Of a DNA stretch of 8,734 nt, positions 1 through 6,433 are shown piece by piece. The DNA is from Clostridia bacterium (GTDB taxonomy: Bacteria > Bacillota_A > Clostridia > Oscillospirales > UBA929): the NCBI GenBank assembly GCA_026001245.1, contig BNZR01000059.1, positions 1 through 8,734 of the forward strand. Direction: 5' to 3'. Below the pieces are notes generated by a model. It saw nothing but the letters and a program-made list of their open reading frames with translations. It had not been told where the DNA came from and ran no database searches. Within the stretch, counting starts at the first letter, position 1. Every line of letters begins with the position of its first letter. The position numbers and the translations under genes are program-made.

Positions 1-2
1 TT

Positions 3-518
3 TTGCTGGACATCATGCTGCCGGAGCTTAGCGGCATGGAGGTTCTTCGCCGATACCGCGCCCAAGGCGGCCTGTCCCCCGTGATTATGCTAACGGCGCG
101 GGACGCAACCACCGACAAGGTGTCCGGCCTTGACAGCGGCGCAAACGATTACGTCACCAAGCCCTTCGCCATCGAGGAGCTGCTTGCGCGAATCCGCGCA
201 CTGTTGCGCAAAAAGACCGCCGCGCTGAACTGCGGCAAGCTGTCCCTCAACCCCGAAAAGCGCGAAGTGTCATACGACGGCGCGGTTATCGACCTCACGC
301 GCCGCGAGTTTGACCTGTTGGCGCACTTAATCACCAACAAGGGGATAGTCCAAACGCGGGACGCGTTGCTTACATGGGTGTGGGGCTATGAATACTCCGG
401 CGAGACCAATTCCGTGGACGTGTACGTGCGGTATTTGCGCACGAAGATAGAGGAGCCATACGGCGTGAAGTTTATTCACACCGTGCGCGGGGTGGGCTAT
501 GTCCTCAAAGAAGCGTAA
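3..518 (+). CDS. OmpR/PhoB-family response regulator (5' partial)
   Basis: DNA-binding response regulator of a two-component system; it accepts phosphate from the histidine kinase encoded next and binds promoter DNA as a dimer. The frame is open at the left edge, so roughly the first 50 residues are missing, and the first in-frame codon (TTG) is not a real start. Visible residues 1-70 are the end of the receiver domain: the probable phospho-acceptor Asp3 in LDIMLPELSG, the switch Thr31 in MLTAR, and the conserved Lys53 in TKPF. After a short linker, residues ~77-170 form a winged-helix output domain with LTRREFDLL, VDVYVRYLRTKI and the terminal hairpin HTVRGVGYVL, typical of OmpR/PhoB. The gene ends inside the kinase gene (20-base overlap), pointing to one transcript and translational coupling. 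The family is certain; the regulated genes cannot be read from this window. Confidence 0.95.
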   Translation: MLDIMLPELSGMEVLRRYRAQGGLSPVIMLTARDATTDKVSGLDSGANDYVTKPFAIEELLARIRALLRKKTAALNCGKLSLNPEKREVSYDGAVIDLTRREFDLLAHLITNKGIVQTRDALLTWVWGYEYSGETNSVDVYVRYLRTKIEEPYGVKFIHTVRGVGYVLKEA

Positions 519-1575
519 AAAACCGCTTGGCGTGTTTTTAACGCGCAAAGCGGTGTGGCGGCTGTTCCGCGTGTTCTTGGTGTTCGATATAATGGCGTTT
601 ATCGCGCTTCCCTTGCTTGTCCGAACATCGTGGGTGTTGGTAGCCGAGGCCGCGATTGTCAGCTTTCAGCTGTTTCAGCTTATACATTACTCGCTGGGCT
701 ATGGCAAGATAGCCCGCCGTGCGTTACAATCGCTTGACAAGCTTGCGGACGAGGCTCGCGCCGCCGTATCCGACCCGCTTCACGCAAGACTTACCGTGGA
801 GGGCGGTTCTGAAACCGCCGAGACCGCCGCCGCCGTGAACGAGCTGTTGGATTCCGCCGCCGAGATATATTCCAGCTACGGCCAGCACGCCCGGTTTGTG
901 TCCGACGTGTCCCACGAGCTGCGCACCCCAATCGCCGTGATACAGGGCTACGCCAACATGCTGGCGCGATGGGGCAAGGACGACCCCGACACGCTGTCCG
1001 AATCCATAGCCGCGCTTATAAAAGAGGCGAACGGTATGCAAAGCCTTGTGGAACAATTGCTGTTCCTGTCGCGGGGCGACAGCGGCAATATCCGCTTTGA
1101 AACGCGCCCTGTGGACGCTCGCGGCCTGCTGTCCGAGCTGTGCGCCGAACACGCCATGATAGACGATGAACACCGCTATGCCTTGACCCAGGGCGACCCC
1201 GTGACAGTCAACGCGGACGCGGGCTTGTTAAAGCAGGCTCTGCGGGCGTTGGTGGACAACAGCCGCAAGTACACCCCCCGCGGCGGCGAGATAACGCTTT
1301 CCTGCCGCGAGGTTGAGGAGACTGTGCGGCTGTCCGTGGAGGACACGGGTATCGGGATACCCGCCGACGACGTGCCGCGCGTGTTTGACCGCTTTTTCCG
1401 CTCGGACGCGTCCCGCGCCCGCAAAACCGGCGGGTCGGGGCTGGGGCTTAGTATCGCCAAATGGATTGTTGACAGGCACGGCGGCACTATCGAGGTGCTA
1501 AGCCGCATGGGCGCGGGGACGCGCATTACCTTTGTACTGCGCGAGCAACTTCCTCCGCCGTCAGATTCACTGTAA
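499..1575 (+). CDS. Membrane sensor histidine kinase with minimal extracytoplasmic region
   Basis: Two-component sensor kinase, 358 residues, partner of the overlapping response regulator. A Lys/Arg-rich N-terminus is followed by two predicted membrane helices (about residues 22-41 and 45-66) separated by only a few residues, so there is no room for an extracytoplasmic sensor domain. Residues ~70-124 look like a degenerate HAMP linker. The H box contains FVSDVSHELRTP with phospho-acceptor His139. The ATP-binding domain shows the N box (Asn254 in LVDNSRKYTP), G1 (DTGIGI, 282-287), F box (FDRFF, 296-300) and G2 (GGSGLGL, 311-317), so all catalytic motifs are intact. The ATG at 499 was chosen because it gives the usual regulator/kinase overlap and includes the whole first helix; the ribosome site (GGGGTGGG) is weak, consistent with coupling. 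Its last ~16 codons overlap the 3' end of convergent hisS. The stimulus is unknown; short-loop kinases of this shape often sense the membrane or a membrane partner. Confidence 0.93.
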   Translation: MSSKKRKKPLGVFLTRKAVWRLFRVFLVFDIMAFIALPLLVRTSWVLVAEAAIVSFQLFQLIHYSLGYGKIARRALQSLDKLADEARAAVSDPLHARLTVEGGSETAETAAAVNELLDSAAEIYSSYGQHARFVSDVSHELRTPIAVIQGYANMLARWGKDDPDTLSESIAALIKEANGMQSLVEQLLFLSRGDSGNIRFETRPVDARGLLSELCAEHAMIDDEHRYALTQGDPVTVNADAGLLKQALRALVDNSRKYTPRGGEITLSCREVEETVRLSVEDTGIGIPADDVPRVFDRFFRSDASRARKTGGSGLGLSIAKWIVDRHGGTIEVLSRMGAGTRITFVLREQLPPPSDSL

Positions 1576-2785
1576 GGTTTTCGCCGCCGCGCATGCTTTT
1601 CAGCACGGCTTGGCCGTTTGCCAACTCGTCGTCCCCCAGCACCAAGACCCATGTAGCGTTTAGCTTGTCGGCGTACTTCATCTGCGCCTTAAGTCCGCGC
1701 CCGCACAGATCATGCTCTGCGCTAACGCCCAGTTTTCGCAATTCCGCTACCAGCTTCGCCGCCGCCAGACCGCTTTCGCGGTTCAGGTTGGCGGCATAAA
1801 TTTTGCACGTCCCCGTGTCCTCGGCCACTAAACCTTGCTCGTTCATGGCGATAAGCAACCGCTCCAGTCCACTGCCGAAGCCCACGCCCGACAGTTTCGG
1901 GCCGCCCAAGCTCTCCACCAGCCCGTCATAGCGTCCCCCGGCGCAGATTGCGCGGGGCGCGCCCTCAATCGGGGTTAAAAACTCAAACACCGTGCGGGTG
2001 TAGTAGTCCAAGCCCCGCACGATGTGCGGGTCGATGGTGTATTCGATATTCAGGTTGTCCAGCCCCGCCTTTACCTGTGTGAAATGCTCCGCGCAGTCGT
2101 CACACAGCGTGTCAATAATAACCGGCGCGTGCTTGACAATCCCTTGGCACACCGGGGATTTGCAGTCCAGCACACGCATGGGGTTGCGCTCCATGCGCTC
2201 GCGGCAGGTGCCGCACAGATTGTCTTGCTGATCCCGCAAAAACCCCGACAGCTTGTCCAAGTACGCCTTGCGGCACTGCGGGCAACCGATTGAATTCACG
2301 GCAAGCTCTACGTTTTTCAGCCCCAAGCCCTTGATGTAGCTGTCGGCCAGCGCGATAAGCTCTACGTCGGCGGCGGGCGCGTCCGCGCCGAAGCATTCCG
2401 CGCCGAATTGATGGTGCTGGCGCAATCTGCCGGCGGCGGGCTTTTCGTATCTAAAGTTCGGCGCGATATAATAGCATTTAAGCGGCAAAGCGGCGGCGTA
2501 CAGCCCATGCTCCACCACCGCACGAACCACCGAGGCCGTCCCCTCCGGGCGCAGTGTGATACTGCGGCCGCCCTTGTCCTCAAAGGTGTACATCTCTTTT
2601 TGCACAACGTCCGTTGTGTCGCCTATGCCGCGCAGGAACAGCTCTGTATGTTCAAACGCGGGGAAGCGTATCTCGCTAAAGCCGTGCAACGCCGCCGCCT
2701 CGCGTAAAATCGCCTCCAGCCGTTGCCAAGACCGCGATTCATTGGGCAGTACGTCGCGGGTACCTCTGGGTGCCTGTATTTTCAT
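1526..2785 (-). CDS. hisS: Histidyl-tRNA synthetase
   Basis: Class II aminoacyl-tRNA synthetase that charges tRNA-His in the cytoplasm; essential for translation. The 419-residue length is normal for bacterial HisRS. Visible in order: start QAPRGTRDVLP; motif 1 region FPAFEHTELF with TLRPEGTA (77-84); motif 2 FRYEKP...GRLRQHHQFG (111-128); the HisRS-specific RGLDYYTRTVFEF (257-269, Arg257 the usual catalytic arginine); AGGRYDGL (282-289); motif 3 GVGFGSGLERL (300-310); and a C-terminal anticodon-binding domain from ~325. The insertion at 165-240 carries eight cysteines (168/171, 191/194, 208/213, 228/231) in paired spacing, which may bind metal. The gene lies 12 bases behind an XRE regulator gene and its ribosome site overlaps that gene's stop codon, so it is probably the second gene of the operon. 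No T-box leader is present. Its 3' end overlaps the kinase gene by 50 bases. Confidence 0.98.
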   Translation of the reverse strand: MKIQAPRGTRDVLPNESRSWQRLEAILREAAALHGFSEIRFPAFEHTELFLRGIGDTTDVVQKEMYTFEDKGGRSITLRPEGTASVVRAVVEHGLYAAALPLKCYYIAPNFRYEKPAAGRLRQHHQFGAECFGADAPAADVELIALADSYIKGLGLKNVELAVNSIGCPQCRKAYLDKLSGFLRDQQDNLCGTCRERMERNPMRVLDCKSPVCQGIVKHAPVIIDTLCDDCAEHFTQVKAGLDNLNIEYTIDPHIVRGLDYYTRTVFEFLTPIEGAPRAICAGGRYDGLVESLGGPKLSGVGFGSGLERLLIAMNEQGLVAEDTGTCKIYAANLNRESGLAAAKLVAELRKLGVSAEHDLCGRGLKAQMKYADKLNATWVLVLGDDELANGQAVLKSMRGGENLTVNLTAEEVARAVQR

Positions 2786-2793
2786 AGTTGATT

Positions 2794-2800
2794 CTCCTTA
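2794..2800 (-). promoter_or_regulatory. hisS ribosome binding site overlapping upstream stop codon
   Basis: On the minus strand the sequence TAAGGAG runs from 2800 down to 2794, followed by 8 bases and the hisS ATG at 2785. The TAA is the stop codon of the XRE gene. Ribosomes ending on the first gene finish on the binding site of the second, which suggests translational coupling and fixes the hisS start. Confidence 0.85.
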
Positions 2801-3469
2801 AAGCTTTTTAAGATTATCCCCCGTTTGGTGAACTACATTCATTAAACTGGGCATAAGTTGCGGATACGCCGCCGTCAGCTCCGCGTAGGATAGCTCCTGA
2901 AGCTTCGACCGCTCGCGCTCGTCCGGCAAGGCGGCGATAATCTCCATCTCGGCACGGCCAAGCTCCGCGTTTACCGCCGAGGGATACAGCCCCGCCGAAA
3001 CCGAAAAAAAGTCCTGCTCGTTGCGCCCGAACGCGCCGTAAATCAGCCGGAACGCCCTGTAGATCGCCGCGCTTAGGTACCGCATTACGGCGGCGATAAG
3101 CCTGTGGCTTCCCGCCCGCCCCAGCAAGTCAAACAACAGCGTGATGCTGTTGGCCAGCAGTTTTTTCGCCACCAAAGAGGACGCCGCGCCGCGCAGACGG
3201 TTGTCCTTCTCCTCCGCCGCGTCGTACAAGCTGTCGGGCTGTATGCTAGACCCATCGCGCACCATGGTGCGGCCTATAAGATAGTCCGCGCTTACCTCGT
3301 AATAGTCGCAGGCGCGGCATACAAAATCCAGCCCCGGCTCACGCGCCCCGTTCTCGTAATGGGAAAGCAACGCCTGCGATACCTTCAACGCGCCCGCCGC
3401 CGCCCGCTGACTGACCCCCCGCTCCTTGCGCAAAAGCTTCAACGCCCGCGAAATTTCTTTATCAGCCAT
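2798..3469 (-). CDS. XRE-family helix-turn-helix protein upstream of hisS
   Basis: Probable transcriptional regulator of 223 residues. Residues ~5-68 form a Cro/C1-type HTH: RALKLLRKERGVSQ, then ALKVSQALLSHYENGAREP (recognition region), then a helix ending in YYEVSADYLIGR, the usual end of this domain in Bacillota. Residues ~95-223 form an alpha-helical C-terminal part that I do not recognise. It has hydrophobic or amphipathic stretches around 98-117 and 122-147 (YLSAAIYRAFRLIYGAFG) that could serve dimerisation or membrane contact; no catalytic motif is visible. The ATG at 3469 follows an AAGGCGG ribosome site with about 11 bases between, and a strong promoter lies upstream. It is the first gene of an operon with hisS. 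Autoregulation is plausible, because TTGTAA-type repeats lie around its own -35 box, but this is inference. Its target and any ligand are unknown. Confidence 0.88.
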   Translation of the reverse strand: MADKEISRALKLLRKERGVSQRAAAGALKVSQALLSHYENGAREPGLDFVCRACDYYEVSADYLIGRTMVRDGSSIQPDSLYDAAEEKDNRLRGAASSLVAKKLLANSITLLFDLLGRAGSHRLIAAVMRYLSAAIYRAFRLIYGAFGRNEQDFFSVSAGLYPSAVNAELGRAEMEIIAALPDERERSKLQELSYAELTAAYPQLMPSLMNVVHQTGDNLKKL

Positions 3470-3504
3470 TCGTCAAAATCCGCCTTTCTTCGTCCTTATA
3501 GTTA

Positions 3505-3533
3505 TTTATATCACAAAGAATACGTTTTGTAAA
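3505..3533 (-). promoter_or_regulatory. Sigma-A-type promoter for the XRE-hisS operon
   Basis: Reading the minus strand: -35 TTTACA (3533-3528), a 17-base spacer, and -10 TATAAA (3510-3505) preceded by TGA, giving an extended -10 (TGATATAAA). Each hexamer matches the consensus at 5 of 6 positions with ideal spacing. Predicted start near 3498, leaving a leader of about 28 bases, too short for a T-box or riboswitch. Confidence 0.8.
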
Positions 3534-3586
3534 TAGTTTTTTCTTGTGCAAACCCGCCCATTTTTACAAAAAAGTGTTGTAACTTG
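3524..3586. repeat. TTGTAA-type repeats between divergent promoters, candidate operator
   Basis: A perfect 9-base inverted repeat lies at 3525-3533 (TTTTGTAAA) and 3563-3571 (TTTACAAAA). The first arm covers the XRE -35 box. A related direct copy, GTGTTGTAACT (3574-3584), covers the pduL -35 box and matches GTTTTGTAAAT (3524-3534) at 9 of 11 positions. A-rich and T-rich spacers produce such words by chance, so binding by the adjacent XRE protein or another regulator is only a hypothesis. Confidence 0.35.
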
Positions 3587-3605
3587 CGGAAAACTGTGGT
3601 ACTAT
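3577..3605 (+). promoter_or_regulatory. Promoter for pduL (and probably glgB)
   Basis: -35 TTGTAA (3577-3582), a 17-base spacer, and -10 TACTAT (3600-3605) preceded by TGG, an extended -10 of the form TGnTACTAT. The hexamers match the consensus 4 of 6 each, helped by the TG element. A register 7 bases further on (TTGCGG / TATATA) is possible. Predicted start near 3612, about 35 bases ahead of the pduL ATG; an AAGGAG ribosome site lies at 3628-3633. Confidence 0.65.
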
Positions 3606-3646
3606 ATATATACGGAAAAATTTATTGAAGGAGATGAGCAAGCATT

Positions 3647-4216
3647 ATGCCAAACCTAAAAGTCATTGTCGAAGCCTCGGCGCGGCACGTCCATGTAACG
3701 CGCGAGGCCTTGTCCGTGCTGTTCGGCGACGGAGCCGTTCTGCACAACAAGCGCGAGCTGTCCCAGCCCGGCCAGTATATCACAGAGGAAAAGGTTAAAA
3801 TCCAAGGCCCGCGGGGTGCTATCGACCGCGTTTCTATCCTGGGCCCCGAACGCCCCGCCGTTCAGGTAGAGGTATCCCTAACCGACGCACGCGCCTTGGG
3901 GATAACCGCCCCGATCCGCGAAAGCGGCGACATCGCCGGTAGCGCACCCATCACCGTAATCGGCCCGGCGGGTACAATCGATCTGACCGAGGGCGCGATT
4001 GCCGCCAAGCGGCACGTTCACCTAGACCCAAAAACCGCCGAGGAATACGGCATTAAAGACCGTGACGTGGTGTCCGTCAAAGTAGGCGGCGACCGGGGCG
4101 CGACTTTGCACGAAGTCGTGGCAAGGGTAAACCCCGCGTTCCGCCCCGCCGTCCATTTGGACATTGACGAAGCCAACGCCGTATCCGGCGCCGCCGAGGG
4201 CGAAATTATAAAGTAA
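3647..4216 (+). CDS. pduL: PduL-type phosphate acyltransferase (phosphotransacylase)
   Basis: Interconverts acyl-CoA and acyl-phosphate (propionyl or acetyl) with phosphate and CoA, supplying acyl-phosphate to a kinase for ATP synthesis or running in reverse. The 189 residues cover the full PduL core as two related halves: SARHVHVT (11-18) and AKRHVHLD (120-127), whose HxH pairs (His14/His16, His123/His125) are metal-ligand positions in the family. Also present are LSQPGQYITEEKV (38-50), RESGDIAGSAPITVIGP (91-107) and the C-terminal AVHLDIDEANA (168-178), with another conserved His at 170. The protein starts directly at the core without the N-terminal encapsulation peptide of microcompartment PduLs, and no shell-protein gene is near, so it is probably a cytosolic stand-in for Pta. 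Ala12 replaces the usual Asn of the first motif. glgB follows after 12 bases, and no acetate or propionate kinase gene is visible. Whether the natural substrate is acetyl or propionyl cannot be told from sequence. Confidence 0.93.
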   Translation: MPNLKVIVEASARHVHVTREALSVLFGDGAVLHNKRELSQPGQYITEEKVKIQGPRGAIDRVSILGPERPAVQVEVSLTDARALGITAPIRESGDIAGSAPITVIGPAGTIDLTEGAIAAKRHVHLDPKTAEEYGIKDRDVVSVKVGGDRGATLHEVVARVNPAFRPAVHLDIDEANAVSGAAEGEIIK

Positions 4217-4220
4217 GGGG
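4214..4220 (+). promoter_or_regulatory. glgB ribosome binding site overlapping the pduL stop codon
   Basis: TAAGGGG contains the pduL stop codon TAA (4214-4216) and an AAGGGG ribosome site 8 bases ahead of the glgB ATG at 4229. The arrangement parallels the one at hisS and argues that pduL and glgB are co-transcribed and coupled. Confidence 0.7.
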
Positions 4221-4228
4221 TTCTTGAC

Positions 4229-6130
4229 ATGCCGAAAAAACCAAGCCCCAAAAAAACCGAACCCGAGCAGCAGTCCGCGCTGGATTTGCACCTGTACCTG
4301 TTCCACGAGGGCTGTGACAGCCGCGCCTATAAATTCCTGGGCGCACATCTAGAGTCAAACGCCGTGATTTTCCGCGTCTGGGCGCCGACGGCCTCAGCCG
4401 TGGCCGTGGCGGGCGACTTTAACTGCTGGAACCAGCAATCCCACCCCATGACAAAAATCTCGGTTGGCGTGTGGGAGCTTATAGTCCCCGACCTGACAGA
4501 GTACAGCGCGTACAAGTTCGCGGTTACGGACGCTAACGGCACAACGCGGTTAAAATCCGACCCCTACGCGTTCCACTCCGAAACCCGCCCCAACACCGCC
4601 TCGAAGGTGTACAACCTAGAGGGGTACAAGTGGAACGACGGCGAGTGGATGGCCGCCCGCGCAGACAGCGCGGCAAGACCCATGAACATCTACGAGGTTC
4701 ATTTGGGTTCGTGGCGGCGCGGCGAGGAGGACCACTTTTTAAGCTACTCGGCAACAGCCGATTTGCTGATCCCCTACGTCAAAGAGATGGGCTACACCCA
4801 CATAGAGTTCATGCCGCTGACCGAGCATCCGCTGGACGACTCGTGGGGCTATCAGGTGACGGGGTACTTCGCGGCCACGTCGCGCTTCGGAATCCCGCGT
4901 GACTTGATGGCGCTTATCGACAAGTGCCACCGCGCCGGAATCGGGGTTATCCTTGACTGGGTACCCGCGCACTTCCCCAAGGACGCGCACGGTCTGGTAG
5001 AGTTCGACGGCGGCTACTGCTATGAATACTCTGACCCGCTGAAGATGGAACACCAAGACTGGGGTACCCGCATATTCGACTATGGCCGCAACGAGGTACA
5101 ATCGTTCCTGATGTCCTCCGCGCTGTTTTGGCTGGAGCATTTCCACATAGACGGCCTGCGGGTAGACGCGGTGGCCTCTATGCTGTATCTTGACTACGGC
5201 AGAGAAAACGGCCAATGGCGGCCGAATATCCACGGCGGCCACGAAAACCTAGAAGCGGTCGGGTTCCTGCGTAAGCTAAACGAATCCGTAAACAACCAGT
5301 TCCCCGGCACGCTGATGATAGCGGAGGAATCCACCTCATGGCCGATGGTAACCCAACCCACATACATGGGCGGCCTGGGCTTCACATACAAATGGAACAT
5401 GGGTTGGATGAACGACACGCTAAGATACATGAAGCTGGACCCCATCTACCGCCAGTACCAGCACAATTGCCTGACGTTTTCGCTGATGTACGCGTTTTCC
5501 GAAAAATACGTCCTGCCGCTGTCCCATGACGAGGTGGTACATCTAAAAGGCTCGTTAATCTCCAAAATGCCCGGCTATTATGACGACAAATTCGCGGGCA
5601 TGCGGGCGTATCTGTCCTACATGATAGCGCATCCCGGCAGAAAGCTGTTGTTCATGGGCGGCGAGTTCGGCCAATTCGGCGAGTGGAACTTCAAGCACTC
5701 TCTAGATTGGCACCTGTTAGAGCAAGACCGCCACGCCCAGCTGTCGCACTTTGTGGCGGTGTTGAATCAATTTTATCTGGACAACCCCGCACTATGGGAA
5801 AACGACGAAGACTGGAACGGCTTCAACTGGCTGTGCTGTGACGACTATCAGGGCAACACGCTGGCCATGCGAAGGGTAAGCAAATCAAACCAAGAGGTAG
5901 TAATAGCCCTAAACTTCTCGCCGGTAAACCGCCTAGGCTACCGAGTAGGACTACCAAAAGAGGGGATCTACAGAGAAGTATTAAACTCCGACGCAACAGA
6001 ATTCGGCGGCTGGAACAACATAAACGACTACGACATCTACACCGAAGCCCTACCATGGCAAGGCCAAGACCAATCAATAAACCTAACCCTACCACCCTAC
6101 GGAGCCGTATTCCTAAAGAGAACAACGTAA
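4229..6130 (+). CDS. glgB: 1,4-alpha-glucan branching enzyme (GH13)
   Basis: Cuts alpha-1,4 glucan chains and rejoins them through alpha-1,6 links to branch glycogen; cytoplasmic. At 633 residues it is the form that lacks the extra N-terminal domain of the longer enterobacterial enzyme. A charged leader (1-20) precedes a CBM48/E-set domain (~45-130; [18 protein letters not shown], 48-65). The GH13 barrel follows: YEVHLGSW (155-162), [12 protein letters not shown] (204-215), DWVPAHFP (243-250), [16 protein letters not shown] (308-323) with nucleophile Asp313, IAEEST (364-369) with acid/base Glu366, and PLSHDEVVH (430-438) with transition-state Asp434. All three match E. coli GlgB D405, E458 and D526 by motif. 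[14 protein letters not shown] (381-394) is also typical. The C-terminal beta domain is complete. From about residue 548 to the end the codons change sharply: all seven Val are GTA, the eight Leu are CTA (7) or TTA (1), and no codon ends in T. The cause is unclear. Confidence 0.98.
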   Translation: MPKKPSPKKTEPEQQSALDLHLYLFHEGCDSRAYKFLGAHLESNAVIFRVWAPTASAVAVAGDFNCWNQQSHPMTKISVGVWELIVPDLTEYSAYKFAVTDANGTTRLKSDPYAFHSETRPNTASKVYNLEGYKWNDGEWMAARADSAARPMNIYEVHLGSWRRGEEDHFLSYSATADLLIPYVKEMGYTHIEFMPLTEHPLDDSWGYQVTGYFAATSRFGIPRDLMALIDKCHRAGIGVILDWVPAHFPKDAHGLVEFDGGYCYEYSDPLKMEHQDWGTRIFDYGRNEVQSFLMSSALFWLEHFHIDGLRVDAVASMLYLDYGRENGQWRPNIHGGHENLEAVGFLRKLNESVNNQFPGTLMIAEESTSWPMVTQPTYMGGLGFTYKWNMGWMNDTLRYMKLDPIYRQYQHNCLTFSLMYAFSEKYVLPLSHDEVVHLKGSLISKMPGYYDDKFAGMRAYLSYMIAHPGRKLLFMGGEFGQFGEWNFKHSLDWHLLEQDRHAQLSHFVAVLNQFYLDNPALWENDEDWNGFNWLCCDDYQGNTLAMRRVSKSNQEVVIALNFSPVNRLGYRVGLPKEGIYREVLNSDATEFGGWNNINDYDIYTEALPWQGQDQSINLTLPPYGAVFLKRTT

Positions 6131-6262
6131 TCAAAAGCCGCGAAGCGAGGAGCAGAGCGACGAGACGTAGCGGCGGCAGAAGCAAAAAAAGACGGTCAAA
6201 AGGACCCCCACCAAGTCCGCAAGCAACGCGCCACCGGGGGTCAAGGGGGCAAGCCCCCTGCG

Positions 6263-6336
6263 CGGGGAATCCAAAGGGCGTCGCGCAACGCCCTTTGGCG
6301 GGGGCGAAGGGGCGCGCAGCCCCTCCCCGTTCCCCG
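6263..6336 (+). repeat. Predicted branched stem structure (three-way junction)
   Basis: The outer stem CGGGGAA (6263-6269) pairs perfectly with TTCCCCG (6330-6336). It encloses a perfect 11-base-pair hairpin (CCAAAGGGCGT 6271-6281 with 6288-6298, loop CGCGCA) and a 6-base-pair hairpin (AGGGGC 6308-6313 with GCCCCT 6319-6324, loop GCGCA). The pairing was found by reading complementary words; no folding energy was computed. Confidence 0.6.
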
Positions 6337-6376
6337 GAGGGAATGAGGACATTCCACGGCGGGTGGAATTTTCCCC

Positions 6377-6397
6377 GGGCGACCGGGACGGTCGCCC
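6377..6397. repeat. Perfect 9-bp hairpin, GGGCGACCG / CGGTCGCCC
   Basis: GGGCGACCG (6377-6385), loop GGA, CGGTCGCCC (6389-6397), followed by CTACGG. It is the last stem of the block before the A-rich glgC leader. The GTAGGGGCGACC-type word on the minus strand resembles dispersed repeats of gut Clostridia, from memory and unverified. It lacks a downstream U-tract on either strand. Confidence 0.6.
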
Positions 6398-6424
6398 CTA
6401 CGGCAAAACAAAAAACAATAAAAC

Positions 6425-6433
6425 AGGAGAGGT
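6425..6433 (+). promoter_or_regulatory. glgC ribosome binding site (decides the start)
   Basis: AGGAG at 6425-6429 sits 9 bases ahead of the ATG at 6439, in an A-rich leader just after the hairpin block. This supports 6439 as the start, although the frame stays open back to 6055 inside glgB. Confidence 0.85.

Noticed and set aside
724..1173. 149-codon minus-strand open frame inside the kinase gene
   Set aside because: Antisense shadow of a GC-rich gene with intact kinase motifs; no motif or ribosome site supports it.
3470..3500. T-box or other riboswitch leader for the hisS operon
   Set aside because: The predicted leader is only about 28 bases and has no T-box core or specifier stem.
3634..3648. 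Alternative ATG at 3634 upstream of pduL
   Set aside because: It is in a different frame, overlaps the ribosome site, and yields no recognisable protein; the PduL core starts at 3647.
4224..4229. Perfect TTGACA just before the glgB start codon
   Set aside because: No -10-like sequence lies 16-18 bases downstream (the region is C-rich), so it is not a promoter.
4739..5242. 167-codon minus-strand open frame inside glgB
   Set aside because: Shadow opposite the conserved GH13 catalytic region; no independent support.
6244..6397. Rho-independent terminator after glgB
   Set aside because: The stems are strong, but none is followed by a run of T on either strand; partial termination cannot be excluded.
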